64,000 nucleotides of DNA from Coturnix japonica (lineage: Eukaryota > Chordata > Aves > Galliformes > Phasianidae), in contig NC_029529.1 of NCBI RefSeq assembly GCF_001577835.2, positions 10,923,380 to 10,987,379 on the forward strand, read 5' to 3'. The position numbers and the translations under genes are program-made. The notes under the pieces were generated by a model. The model did not search any database and was not told the DNA's origin. It worked only from the letters and a program-made list of their open reading frames with translations. Every line of letters starts with the position of its first letter. Positions within the stretch are counted from its first letter, which is position 1. Below are positions 40,336 through 50,754 of the stretch, in pieces.

Positions 40336-41675
40336 CAGCACCCTGGGAGCCTGAGCCACTGGAATGACACCGGCCCCTCTCCCACTGCCGTCCTAATCTA
40401 TGTGTGTGCAGCACTCCTTTGCTTACCCTTGGTGGTGTGTACCTGTGTGTCCTTCCCCTCCCTCCTGCTCCGGGCTGTGACCGCGATCCCCAAGCTCTGC
40501 TCCTCGCTGTGAATGGTCAGACAGGGGACACTGGTTGGGGGCACAGGATGAGGGGCTGAGCCCCAGTTGCTGCGTGCAGGGCTCCCTCTGCACCCCATTG
40601 CTCCAGGGCATCAGCACAGCTCCTCCTGCCTGGAGCAAGCTGGGGATGAGCAGCTGCTGCAGGTGCCCACCCCTCACTGCAGCCCACTGGATGGGGTTGG
40701 TATGGATATACTGTCCCGCTTGCTGTTCTAAGGGGATGGAGGAAGTCAGGGCAGCTGGCAGAGCACACTGTGGGTGCAGCACAGCCACTGCACTCAATTG
40801 TAGACCTTTAAGGAAGTAGACTGGTGGAGGTTTGGCATTGAGAAGACAAAGCAGTCAGTACCAGGTTCCACCTGGCTCAGGGCCCTCTCCAGCCAGGTCA
40901 GCAAGGAGCATATAGGCAACGTATCCCAGGTAGAGGCACACGGAGCTGCCTTCAAGGCACAGACAGAGAAAGGGCTGCAGCACAGCACCCCTATCAGCCC
41001 ATCCATCCTTGTAGGGAAGCCCCAGTGCCTGGTGGCCATGGCTGCCCAGCTGCATGCACCTCCTCCCAGCCCTGCTGCAGGTGTTTCAGGGAAGGAAAGC
41101 CCCCGGCTGTTTCTCATCCACCTGGTAAGCTATTAGCAGAAATGCATCCAGCATGTTGCTACCTGCTCCTGGCGCTGTAGAATAGGGGACTTTGTTACCT
41201 GACTGCAGCTGGCTCCCAGCTCTGGAGCAGATTCTCACCCACCTGCTGCAGAACTGCACCCCACCCCAAGCCCAGCAGTGTCTATGGGCACCACCCTGCT
41301 GTCACAGCAGGCGTACCCTGTGGGGTTCCTTGTTGCATGTGGGTGTAGGGGTTTATTTGTAGCTCACTTCCCACGGAGTAGAAGAATGGGGGCAAGCAGT
41401 GACACAAGCTGCCAGCAGCACTGTGACAGATGAGGGCAGGAGAGCCTGGGAGCCATTCTCAGTCTCTGTGGTCACACCTCACACTGGTTCCCCCTGCTCT
41501 CACCTCCTGCAGTTGGGGCAGCTGAGGTGCACAGCCCCCAGAGCTGAGCAGAGGGGCTTCTCAGGGAGCATGTCTGCAAACAGCCTGGCCTGCAGGCTGC
41601 TTGCTCAGAGGTGGAACTGTGACGATAGTCCCAGTATTTGTATGTAAATAAACGTAAGACCCTGAGCTCAGTGTA
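40336..41675 (+). other. CDIP1: CDIP1 3' UTR
   Basis: From the TAA at 40333-40335 to just past AATAAA at 41647-41652. About 1.3 kb without coding frames of note on the sense strand. Confidence 0.75.
41647..41652 (+). terminator. CDIP1: CDIP1 polyadenylation signal AATAAA
   Basis: AATAAA followed by a TG/T-rich stretch (GTGTATGTCTTTTCCTT) about 20 bp downstream, the usual downstream element. Confidence 0.8.
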
Positions 41676-42202
41676 TGTCTTTTCCTTATCCCCCTACAAG
41701 CAACTACGTAAATCTACCCCAAGTTAGCTGAGTGAGGGTTGTATGAGCAGGGGAATCACAACAGCATCAATCACTGGAGGAAGAGCAGCAGTTTCTTACC
41801 CCAGCCCAGGGTGTTTGGGGCGGTGTTGGGCCTGGCCCAGGTTGGGGAGCTCCATTTACACAGCTTGGGCTGCACTCCAGGCTTCCCCAGCTCCACCACT
41901 CAGGAATCCCTTCTGTCCAGCTCCTCACCAAAGACAGCACTGGAAGAAGGCAGAGCAGTTCCTGTGCTACCAGGTCCTCTCCTCATAAAAGCTGGGAAAA
42001 CCCTCAAGAGGCAGCAGTGAGAGGGTGGACTGTAGGGACAGGAAGACCCTGGATGTGCATGAGCCAAAAAATTAAGTGGGTAAGTCTTTATCCACCCTAC
42101 TTCTCCCCACAACCCTCCTCTCCTGCCTTCCATATCCCCATACAGACCTATACTCTCCTACAGAGGGGCCTTTGACTTTCCCCAGCTACAGCACAGCAGT
42201 GT

Positions 42203-42208
42203 TTTATT
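42203..42208 (-). terminator. HMOX2: HMOX2 distal polyadenylation signal candidate
   Basis: AATAAA on the minus strand about 625 bp after the stop codon. It would leave a gap of about 0.5 kb to the converging CDIP1 3' end. Confidence 0.55.
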
Positions 42209-42731
42209 CCATTCGAGGCTTCAGCAAAGATAAATCGATGTTGCACGATACACATTTGACACCTTCGTACCAGCAACCCACACATTTGGTCCTGTCCCTT
42301 TACCCAGCGAGCTCCATCCAATGAGTTACACATGGTCCCTGGGTCACTCTGAGCGAACTGACCCACAGCACAGCCACCAGAGCATGACAAACATTTGTTT
42401 CTCAGGGTAGGAAACTCAAGTACTCTTCTCCGAAAAGACCGATGACACATTCTTGGGTTGCAGCCCAGGGCAGGAAATTCCTTCCAAAGACTGCTCCAGC
42501 CAAAGAGATGAAAAGCCAAGCATGTGAAGGCTTTGCCACTACAGGACAAGACATCTCTAGCTTTAAAAGCTGCTCCAGCCAGCATAGAGCAGCGTTGAAC
42601 TGGAATCTTCACATCCTCTTACCAGATCAGTTCTGTACGCTACTTAGCTAAAGACATTGCATTGCAGTGCCTGCATTATTGTTGTGCAAGAAGTCTTGGA
42701 TAGTCCCCCTGGATTTTTAACCTCTCCCTGC

Positions 42732-42737
42732 TTTATT
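42732..42737 (-). terminator. HMOX2: HMOX2 proximal polyadenylation signal candidate
   Basis: AATAAA on the minus strand about 95 bp after the HMOX2 stop codon. Confidence 0.5.
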
Positions 42738-42831
42738 TCCCTGCAGTCAGCTCCACCAGTGGCAAGGGAGTAGGTTGAACAAGGGCAAGGTGTGCCTCTC
42801 CCCTCACCACCAGTTAGGGCCAGGCTTGGCA

Positions 42832-45658
42832 TCACATCACATACCACGCTGCAGCTCCTGCTGCCACAGCAACACAGGCCACCAGGATCATCTGCACGAT
42901 GGGCTGCTTTGCCAAGGCCATGGCAGTGTGGTAGGGACAGCCAGCTGCTGCATTGCCTGCTGGAGTAAAGGAAGCATTAGTGCTCCAAGTCCTCTGCCAC
43001 ATTCACATGGCAGCCCTCACATCACCCCCCAAGCCTACCTAGCTTGTCTGCATAGTAAGGGCATTTGCGTATGTCTCCTTTCCCATCGTGGACTGGGACA
43101 CCTCCATCCTGGGCTTCTTCCACAAGTGACCTGCCGATCTTGTCCAGTTCATTAAATACCTGCAAGTGGACACAGCAAGTGCATGGAGTGAGCAAAGCCA
43201 GACAGCTGCCATACAGACCCACGGAGACATGCAGAGAACTGGCAAGAGCTGCTTCTGCCTGCCCCCACCCAGATCCCAAATACAGCATTTGATACTCAAT
43301 CAGAGTGCCTTGCAGACAGATGTGTGGTTACATCTCATCTGGCACACACCACAGCTCTGAGAAGGCACAGCCAACCCCAGAAGCATTCAGGTTGATCTCT
43401 CATCCAAACCACTATGTGTAAGGGCTCAAAGGATTTAGTACCTCCATGTTGAATCTGAAGGCTTTGTTGGCCTCTTCCACAATTCGTTCCTTGCAGTTCT
43501 TGTCCAAGTCCAGAGCGTTCAGCCTTGCTCTGTACAGCTGCTTGAACTTCTGTGCATTGGAAATGTTTTCGAATGTGTAGAACTGGATCCCTTCCTCAGT
43601 ACTGGGCAACTTGAGGGCCCTCTGGGCTACCTTCTTCAGCACTTGGCCACCTGAGAGGTCCCCCATGTAGCGTGTATAGGCATGAGCCACTAGCAATTCA
43701 GGCTCATGCTGTCCCACGTGATGGATTCTGTCCACATATTGCTGAGTTGCATCTGAACATTGTATCTTCTCTTTCCAATCTTCTCCATAGAAATATTTCA
43801 TGTCTTTAATCAACGCTTCTTTCCGGTGAAGCTCTAGAGGGAAATACAAAGGAGCAAACACTGGGTTGTCCTTATTGCGATCCATTTCCTCTTCCAGAGC
43901 AGAGTATGTGAAGTAAAGTGCTGTGGTAGCCAGCTATGGATAAAACACAGTGAACATAAGTTGTTTGCTTTATTGCACATTGTACCTTGTGACTACTCTG
44001 TCCCCTCATAGAACTGGGCTACACAAGGAAACCCCAGGCTTGACAACACCCCCCACCCCTCAGCCCCCCGTCCACCCCTTACACATGGGCCTGTGTTGTT
44101 CTGCCTCAGCAAGTCCCCAGCTGCAGTCATCAAATATAAGAGTTTCTCTGCCAAGGCCAAGCAGAGCCACACTCACCTTGAAGAGCTCCTTCTTGATCCG
44201 TCCTTTCAGGAAGTCTTTGACAAACTGAGTATTCTCTGCACGGTCATGGGATTCCTTAGTTCCCTCCTTCAGAAGTTCTGAAAGGTCACTGGGGCTGCAG
44301 GCAAGCAGGGAGAGCTCCTTTCACTCCATTTCCACATACAGTCATGAGTTTGTCCTTACTGAATTTGTAGGAACCCTCCAGCCTTGCCATCACAGGCTCA
44401 GTCTGGTGCAGGTTCAGAGCAGGGATCCCTTGGGCCAGCCCTGCTGGCTGGAACCAGCATCACCCCAGGAAGTGTCAGGGTGGCAGCAGCCAGGGCTCCC
44501 ACCTTAATATCCTCCTTGGTCTCTTTGCAGAAGACAGCCTTGGGTAGGAGTGGATGGACACATACAGGCAGAACTTGAGCTTTTCTGACTGGGGCACCAA
44601 AGGTATTGCATTAATCATAGAATGGCCTGGGTTGAAAAGGACCTCAAAGATCATCTGGTTTCAAACCCCCCTGCTGTGTGCATGGTCACCAACCACCAGC
44701 TCAGGCTGCCCAGAGCCACATTCAGCCTGGCCTTGAATGCCCCCAGGGATGGGGCATCCACAGCCTCCCTGGGCAAACACTGAAGATGAGAGCCCAGTGA
44801 CAAAATAGGGCATGAACACTCTTAAAGGGAAAAAAACAAAAACAAAAACCATGTATTTCTCCTGAATTCTGCTGGTTCTGCATGTTTCCACAAGCTCTCC
44901 TTCTAAAAACTTATTATCTTGGATCACAGCTACTGCACTTACCTGGAATTCAGTACAGGTATCAACACCTACACCCACAAAATTATGCCACAGTGCACCT
45001 AACCCTGTTTTTATGGCTGGTTTGCAACAGGTAACATGTTTATATCAGCTGTAAAAAAGATGTTTTGAATGCTCCATACTCATGCATTTAACAGGCTGAA
45101 CACAACAGGAAAGCCAGGGAGTGGTAACCTCCATGAAGCTGAGCCTGTCAAGTCAAAGAGCAATCAGCTCACTTCAGTATTCTGGAACCACCCAACTCAC
45201 CATTCTCATATAAGGAAAATTTTCCCTATAAAACACAGTTTAGAGAGCAGCTGCACTGTGTATAACAGCACACAGCTATTTGTTGTTTGGAGGGATAACC
45301 AACCATTCTGTTCAGACCTTTGAAGAAGTTCTGCAGAACTTGCTCTGCGTACATCACCTTACAGGAACAGCCTCTGTTCCTTTGCAGCCTTTGCATTTGT
45401 TCCTATGCTGTAGGAACATCTAACCCCAACTGCAGGGCAGCCTCAGTCTTGGCTGGACTGGTTTTCAGCTGGAGAAGACCACGTATGAACAAGGAGATCA
45501 CTGAACTTGAGCTTGATATGCCCTGCCCAAACCCAGCTCTGTGCCACGTTACCAGACAGTGCCAGCAGCACCCACCTGACATTGTCATCTTCCACATCCT
45601 CATAGCGTAAGCTTTCCCCTTCATCTCCTCCTTCTGAGCTCTCCATAACTGACGGCAT
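42832..45658 (-). CDS. HMOX2: HMOX2, heme oxygenase 2
   Basis: Minus-strand coding exons 45576-45658, 44177-44294, 43442-43933, 43039-43159 and 42832-42959 (TGA) join in frame to give 313 residues; human HO-2 has 316. The protein oxidises heme to biliverdin, CO and Fe2+ at the ER membrane. The proximal heme-ligand His is in [20 protein letters not shown] (human His45). The catalytic-fold motifs [20 protein letters not shown] and [15 protein letters not shown] are intact. The HO-2-specific heme regulatory Cys-Pro motifs are both present (RKCPYYADK and AGCPYHTAM), which separates it from HMOX1. A C-terminal hydrophobic anchor ([20 protein letters not shown]) ends the chain. The N-terminal extension is acidic ([20 protein letters not shown]). 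I chose the first ATG after the acceptor at 45687; Met5 is an alternative. A non-coding first exon ends near 47616 in a CpG island. Confidence 0.97.
44614..44785 (-). mobile_element. CR1 LINE fragment, minus orientation
   Basis: Plus strand starts ATCATAGAATGGCCTGGGTT and continues GAAAAGGACCTCAAAGATCA, then CTCAGGCTGCCCAGAGCCAC and CCTCCCTGGGCAAACACT. This is a well preserved CR1 3' end inside the HMOX2 intron following the ATG exon, in the same sense as HMOX2. Confidence 0.9.
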
Positions 45659-45686
45659 TGCTGGTTTGTTCTGGAGATCAGAGACT

Positions 45687-47615
45687 CTGAAAGGCAAAAT
45701 TAGAGAGGGATTTTAGAGGGAAGCTGCCTTAACAAGAGCAATGGGGAAGAAACACAGAGCAGACCAACAGGGAGCCCTGCAGCTGCACCACCATGCAGGG
45801 TGGTGAGGGGCAGCCACCTGATGTTTTTATAGAAGCCTTCCCTGCAACAGAGCAGATAACATTCCAAAACAGAGGTAGATTTTCTTTCTCATACGATATA
45901 ACAGCACACACAAGAAGTACCCAGAGCCAGGAGCAAGACACTTGGCTTACACCAGCTGAATACTCTGGCTTGGCCATAAATCCAGGCATCCCATTTATAA
46001 AATGGAGCTGTAATCAGCTTTGTGCTGATTACTCCCCCAAATTACAGGCAGCCTTGGCAGATGAGCAAGGAGCTAAGCTTCCTGCTGGCTCTTCAGCAAA
46101 CCATGGCTGTAAAGGAGCCGGCTCCCCTCCCAGTGCTGGGTTCAGGCCTCCCTGGTAGGCTGCATCTGGGGACAGGAGGAGAGCAGATCAGACAAGCAGT
46201 TGAGAGCAGGCCAAGCAAGTTCATACAGAGCATGAGCTGGCAGAACAGTCAGTGGCTCCACACTCATGAGATGCAAAAGCAAAGGATGCTAGTTATAAAT
46301 TAACCACCCTCCAGTTCCTCACCTACTTCTAAACCTCTCAGGAGCCCTGGACACCCTGCAGAGCTCTGTCCCACGATGCAGCTGCTGGTCAAAGCGATGC
46401 TCACTTGGAGCACTCCACTCCTCTGAGAGAGGCAGTGACCTACACATACAGAGCTCCCAGCAGCTGCCTGCTTGTGCTTCATGGGCTGGAGCACTGCTGC
46501 ATTTGCTATGAGGCTCCTGGCTGACATTCAGAGTAAACACAGTCACCAGCAGCCTGCCTGGGAGGGATCCAGCAGCCACAGGAGTCAGGACAGCAGGGCT
46601 GGAGAAGATTTGGTATAGAACAGCTCAGCTCCAAATATTTCTTTCCCAATAACAGCACTCGGCCCCTCCTATAAAATACCTCCATCTCATCCAGCCAGCA
46701 GTTTGTTTTCCCCCTACACAGCAAGCTTCACACTCAACATGCACAGCTATTGCTCTCAGTGCAGGCAGAATAAATAATTCTATGCCTTCTAAAGGAATCC
46801 AAGAGACACTGCTGCAGTAAGGAAACAAGAGTGGAAGTCCTGGCTTTGCTTGGGCACTCTCATGAGTTCAGTAACTGACAGGACAAGCACTCGACACAGA
46901 GTTCATCTCTGCTATTCAACCAGCACACAGCTCCAAGGCATTCCCCAAACACACACGGCTGAGCTCCTTGCTTTAAAGCATCTCTGAAGGGGAAGGCAGA
47001 CCCCAGAGATGGGATCTTTGATTGAGGTCATGACCAAGGAGCCCACAGAACAAATGGCTGCGTTACCAGATCCCACCTGGATTTAAGGCTCCACCTGGAT
47101 TTAAGCCACGCTCCAAGCCCAATCAAACACTGTTTATCTCCCAGAGCTGCAGCCCAGCACATCAACGACTGAGGAATGAAGCACCTATAGAGAGCACAGC
47201 TCACTTGTCCAGCCCTGCCTTCAGGGGTTATGTTCTCCTATGGGCTGTGAGGGCAGCGCAGTGACACACACAGACATTAGAGCAGCCCGGAGCATCCTCG
47301 CACCCCGCAGCTCCCAGCGCTGAGGCTGATGGAGGTAACACAGGATGGACACGGGGAGGCCCAAACAAGGCCCCGACCCACCCCCACCCTCAGCACCAGG
47401 CCGCAACCAGCCCACCCAGCGGGCCCAGCACCCACCGGGCCCAGCACCCACCGGGCAGCGCTAGGAAGGACCAGACAGACACCTCGACCACCCCAGGACA
47501 AGCCCAAGGCCTCAGCAAGGCCTCAGCCCTATTGCGGCCCAGCAGCCCGGCCCGCCGCCACCTCAGCGCGACCCCGGCCCGGCCTTGTTGCCATGGAGAC
47601 GCGGCGCACACTCAC
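45687..47615 (-). other. HMOX2 5' UTR intron
   Basis: About 1.9 kb between non-coding exon 1 and the ATG exon. Nothing else recognised apart from the 16-bp duplication at 47419-47457. Confidence 0.65.
47419..47457. repeat. 16-bp direct duplication near the HMOX2 promoter
   Basis: Two adjacent copies of GGGCCCAGCACCCACC lie within the CpG island about 150 bp downstream of HMOX2 non-coding exon 1. Confidence 0.75.
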
Positions 47616-47864
47616 CCGCCGCCCGCTCGGTATGACAAAGGGCCGCAGCTGCCGGGCCGCATTTACCCCGCGGGGAGAGCTGTGATTGGAGGAGAAGGCT
47701 GTACGTCACAGCGAGGGGTGGAGCTTCCGCTCTGCCCCGCCTCACCGGCAGCCAATGGGGACACGGGGCGTCACGGCAAGCCCCGCCCCCTCGGTTTGAT
47801 ATTGCGCATGCGCCGACGGCAGCGTGGTCAATCCTTATCACATAGGTCAATCCTTATCACTTCG
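47616..47864 (-). promoter_or_regulatory. HMOX2: HMOX2 CpG-island promoter with non-coding exon 1
   Basis: A donor CGG|GTGAGTG ends a non-coding exon at 47616. Upstream are CCAAT boxes on both strands (near 47686 and 47753), a CRE-like TACGTCA (47702-47708) and a perfect NRF1 palindrome GCGCATGCGC at 47804-47813. A 19-bp direct repeat at 47826-47863 carries two TGATAAG GATA sites on the minus strand. No TATA box. This fits a constitutive housekeeping promoter, as expected for HO-2 in contrast to inducible HO-1. Confidence 0.7.
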
Positions 47865-48033
47865 GTCAATAGCAATACATTTCCATGTCGCCTCTTCACA
47901 CAGACTATGTGAACTCCACATTGTGCACAGCTCCTCCTGCTCTCATCCAAACCCAACGTTTCTGCTTAGAAACACCCCTAAAAGTCCCTCGGGAGACATC
48001 ACTTATAGCTTAGTATTATTTCCTTCCGAATTA

Positions 48034-48039
48034 TTTATT
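48034..48039 (-). terminator. SLX4: SLX4 polyadenylation signal candidate
   Basis: AATAAA on the minus strand about 980 bp past the SLX4 stop, in an AT-rich stretch. It would put the SLX4 3' end within about 0.2 kb of the HMOX2 promoter repeat. Confidence 0.5.
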
Positions 48040-49019
48040 GTATATAAATCAAATAAAACCGAGGCAGTGCTGGATCAAACAAAATAATAAAGACGTTCCA
48101 AATACATAAATACATTCAAATCAAGCTTTTGCTTCTTTTGATTATTGCGCCTGTTTTGCTGAGTGAGAATCTGCAGACTCAGAGCAAAATCCAAAGGTGT
48201 TGTAAAAGTTAATAAATAAGGTGAAATAAGGTGAATATTTAGTGTCCGAGGCTTCCCCAAGAGACCCAGACAGTTTCCAACCAAGGATCGGTTCAGTTTG
48301 GAAATGAAACAGGTCCACAAAGATCAGGACATGAGAACTGCTGGAGAGATCCATTGGTCACTACAACATTGTCCTTAAAAAAGCCACTGTTGGGATCACA
48401 GGCTACAATGATAAGGTAAAACAGTGCTCAGAAAACGGAGCTGGTAATGTCTTTAGCACCAATGTCTGCATGTAAGTGAACACACGCAACTGAACGTACA
48501 AACCTTAATGGCTTCTACCTGACATCTGGTGTCACAGAGCACTTCGGGGAGCCACCACAAATAGAGCAGAAAAACACCTGCACTGTGCTGCAGCCACTTG
48601 TGAAACACACATGGGTTATTGCAGTCAGTACTGGAACATGAAGGGTTCAGGCCAAGGCTGGGGCAAATACCATGGCAAGCACCACTGGAGGAAGCAACCA
48701 CCTCAGAAGCACCAACAAGAAGAGATGCTGGGGATCTAAAACCTGCTAAAATGGTAAGAGAAGAGAATGCACAGGATGAAACTCAGGGAATGTAAAAAGG
48801 CTCCTTGAAAGAGGAGTTTGTGCAGCTCAGAGGAGGGCTGAGAGCTGAAGCTCAGTTCAGATCCATTCTCCAGCGTGTCATCTGGACAGCAGGCCACAAG
48901 GAGGAGCAGTGCACCCACTGATCACACCACCTCCGCCAGCACCAGCCTGGAATAGGGTTTCCACCTTAGGAGGAAGGCCTCCATGTAGGAAATTTTCAGG
49001 ATAGAGGAGTGGGATCTAT
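48040..49019 (-). other. SLX4: SLX4 3' UTR (inferred)
   Basis: No other gene seen between the SLX4 stop and the candidate polyadenylation site. Assignment as 3' UTR rests on that alone. Confidence 0.5.
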
Positions 49020-50754
49020 TCAGTATCGTTTCCTCTTTTTTTTGCTCCCTTTTCTCTTCTGTTCCTTCTCTTTCCGGGCTCCAGCTGTGGTGAAGGTGAT
49101 GCACTGAGCATCTAAGAAGTCCAGCAGCTTTGCCTTGGAAATCTTAATACCATTCAGTTTCAACTCTGCATGTAGGTCAGCCAGCTCAATAGGTTCATAG
49201 AAGAGAATCCTCTCGTACAGGGCTGGGTTTGAGCGGATGTAGCTCCTCACTGCCTCCAGTTTTTCTTCTTCCCGAGCTGCTGCCTGGGACGCTGGAAGTT
49301 CTTCTTCCTCCTCTTCAGCTGCAAATGCACAGGCCTCCAATTCCTTCACAAAAGAACTAGAAAGAAGGCCAAGAAGACCCAAAATCAAAGAAAGAACAAG
49401 CCGTGAAGGACAGAACCAGATCTCCCTAAGTAGCTGGTGGCCCGCCCTTGTGACAACCATCTGTAGGGTCATAGATTGATATCAGTACACACACACTGAG
49501 TGAAGAACAAGGCACATGTTCTACAAACTTTCCCATTCCAGCCATGAGAGCTCCCGTCCTGCTCTTTGAGGCCTGGAACTGGCCGGCATTCCTTGCTCCT
49601 GACCCACACCACCTACTGCTGCTTTACTGCGGCCTTCTCTGTCAAATACTACTGTGCCCTCCTTTCCCCATGCCAGATGCAGCTCTCAGCCAATGCTTGT
49701 TCTTAAGAGTAGTGACTGGGCATGCCAGACATGGGCCTTGCCTGCATGTGGCCTCAGCCACCAGCTTTTGTGCTCTGGGAATAGCTCAATGGGATTCAGA
49801 TCAAACAGCCCAAAGTTCACTTATTTTAAAGGATGGTGTTGACCTTCAAATAACAAACCCAAGGAGGCAGCAGAGCACCTGTAGGCCACACAGACACCTC
49901 TTAGACATGGTCCTAGCTCATCTCTGTCTTGCACCTTTGACTATTTTGTTCAGTATTTCATTCCCTTACCTCTGTGAACCAAAAGAGATGTCACTTCCAT
50001 CCCCTGAGGAAGAAGCTGTAGACTCCTGAGATGCAGAGAGCATTGGTTCCTCACCATCAGCTCCCACAGACCATCCCTCTGGAGATACAGCTGACCTTTT
50101 CTGCTCTTTGTCTCCTTCTGGATGATGTATCATTTCATTTCTCTGCTTGGGTGCTGCACAGCTTTTTTTAGAGGGTCCGACAAGGTCATCCTCACTCCTC
50201 CCTACAGGGAGCACTGAAGAACCTGTTGCAACCTGCTTCCTTTTGCTCACAGCCTTTGAGGCTTTGGGACCCTTTCCACCTGTAGTCTGGGCTGCCTTTG
50301 ATTGCCTACAGCGTTTGGGAGGGGTCTTCTTCTGGGGAGGCTGAGAGGATGGGACTTCATCCTCAAAGTCAGAGTCCGTGTCCCGGTGAGTATATTGGAA
50401 TATCTCTTTCAGTTTCAACACCATCTGGCGCTTTGGGAGAGCACGAACTCCAAATCTGAAAGAAAAAAGCAAGAACTTAGGCTAAGATAATTCTGTACTG
50501 TTACAGCTCAGGAAGGTGCTCATGCCAGGAACTCCAGCGGTGAGCTGGAAGAGCTTCACCAAGGTTTCTCTTTCATCCCAGTTGCTTTCTTTCACACTAC
50601 TTGCTCACAAGTTTATGCTCAAAGAGATGCACTCACGGAGGTAACACTAACCTTTTCAATTCCTCCTTCAGCTGTGGTGTCTCCATCATGGAGTAAGCTG
50701 GCATTGGTGTCACTGGAGTCCTGGGAGAATTGTTGTTCTCTTGACAGGCAGGTT
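49020..50754 (-). CDS. SLX4: SLX4 C-terminal exons: MUS81-binding SAP region and SLX1-binding domain
   Basis: Exons 50652-50754, 49970-50455 and 49020-49356. The first two join to give PVTPMPAYSMMETPQLKEEL then KRFGVRALPKRQMVLKLKEI and FQYTHRDTDSDFEDE, the conserved SAP region that binds MUS81-EME1. After a Lys/Ser-rich linker and ASQESTASSSGDGSDISFGS, the last exon encodes RSYIRSNPALYERILFYEPI, then KLLDFLDAQCITFTTAGA, the helical domain that binds the SLX1 nuclease. It ends in a basic tail (RKGSKKKRKRY) before TGA at 49020-49022. Confidence 0.93.

Noticed and set aside
47221-47912. Pro/Ala/Arg-rich frames over the HMOX2 CpG island
   Set aside because: Composition effect in the promoter; no conserved protein and the frames cross promoter elements.
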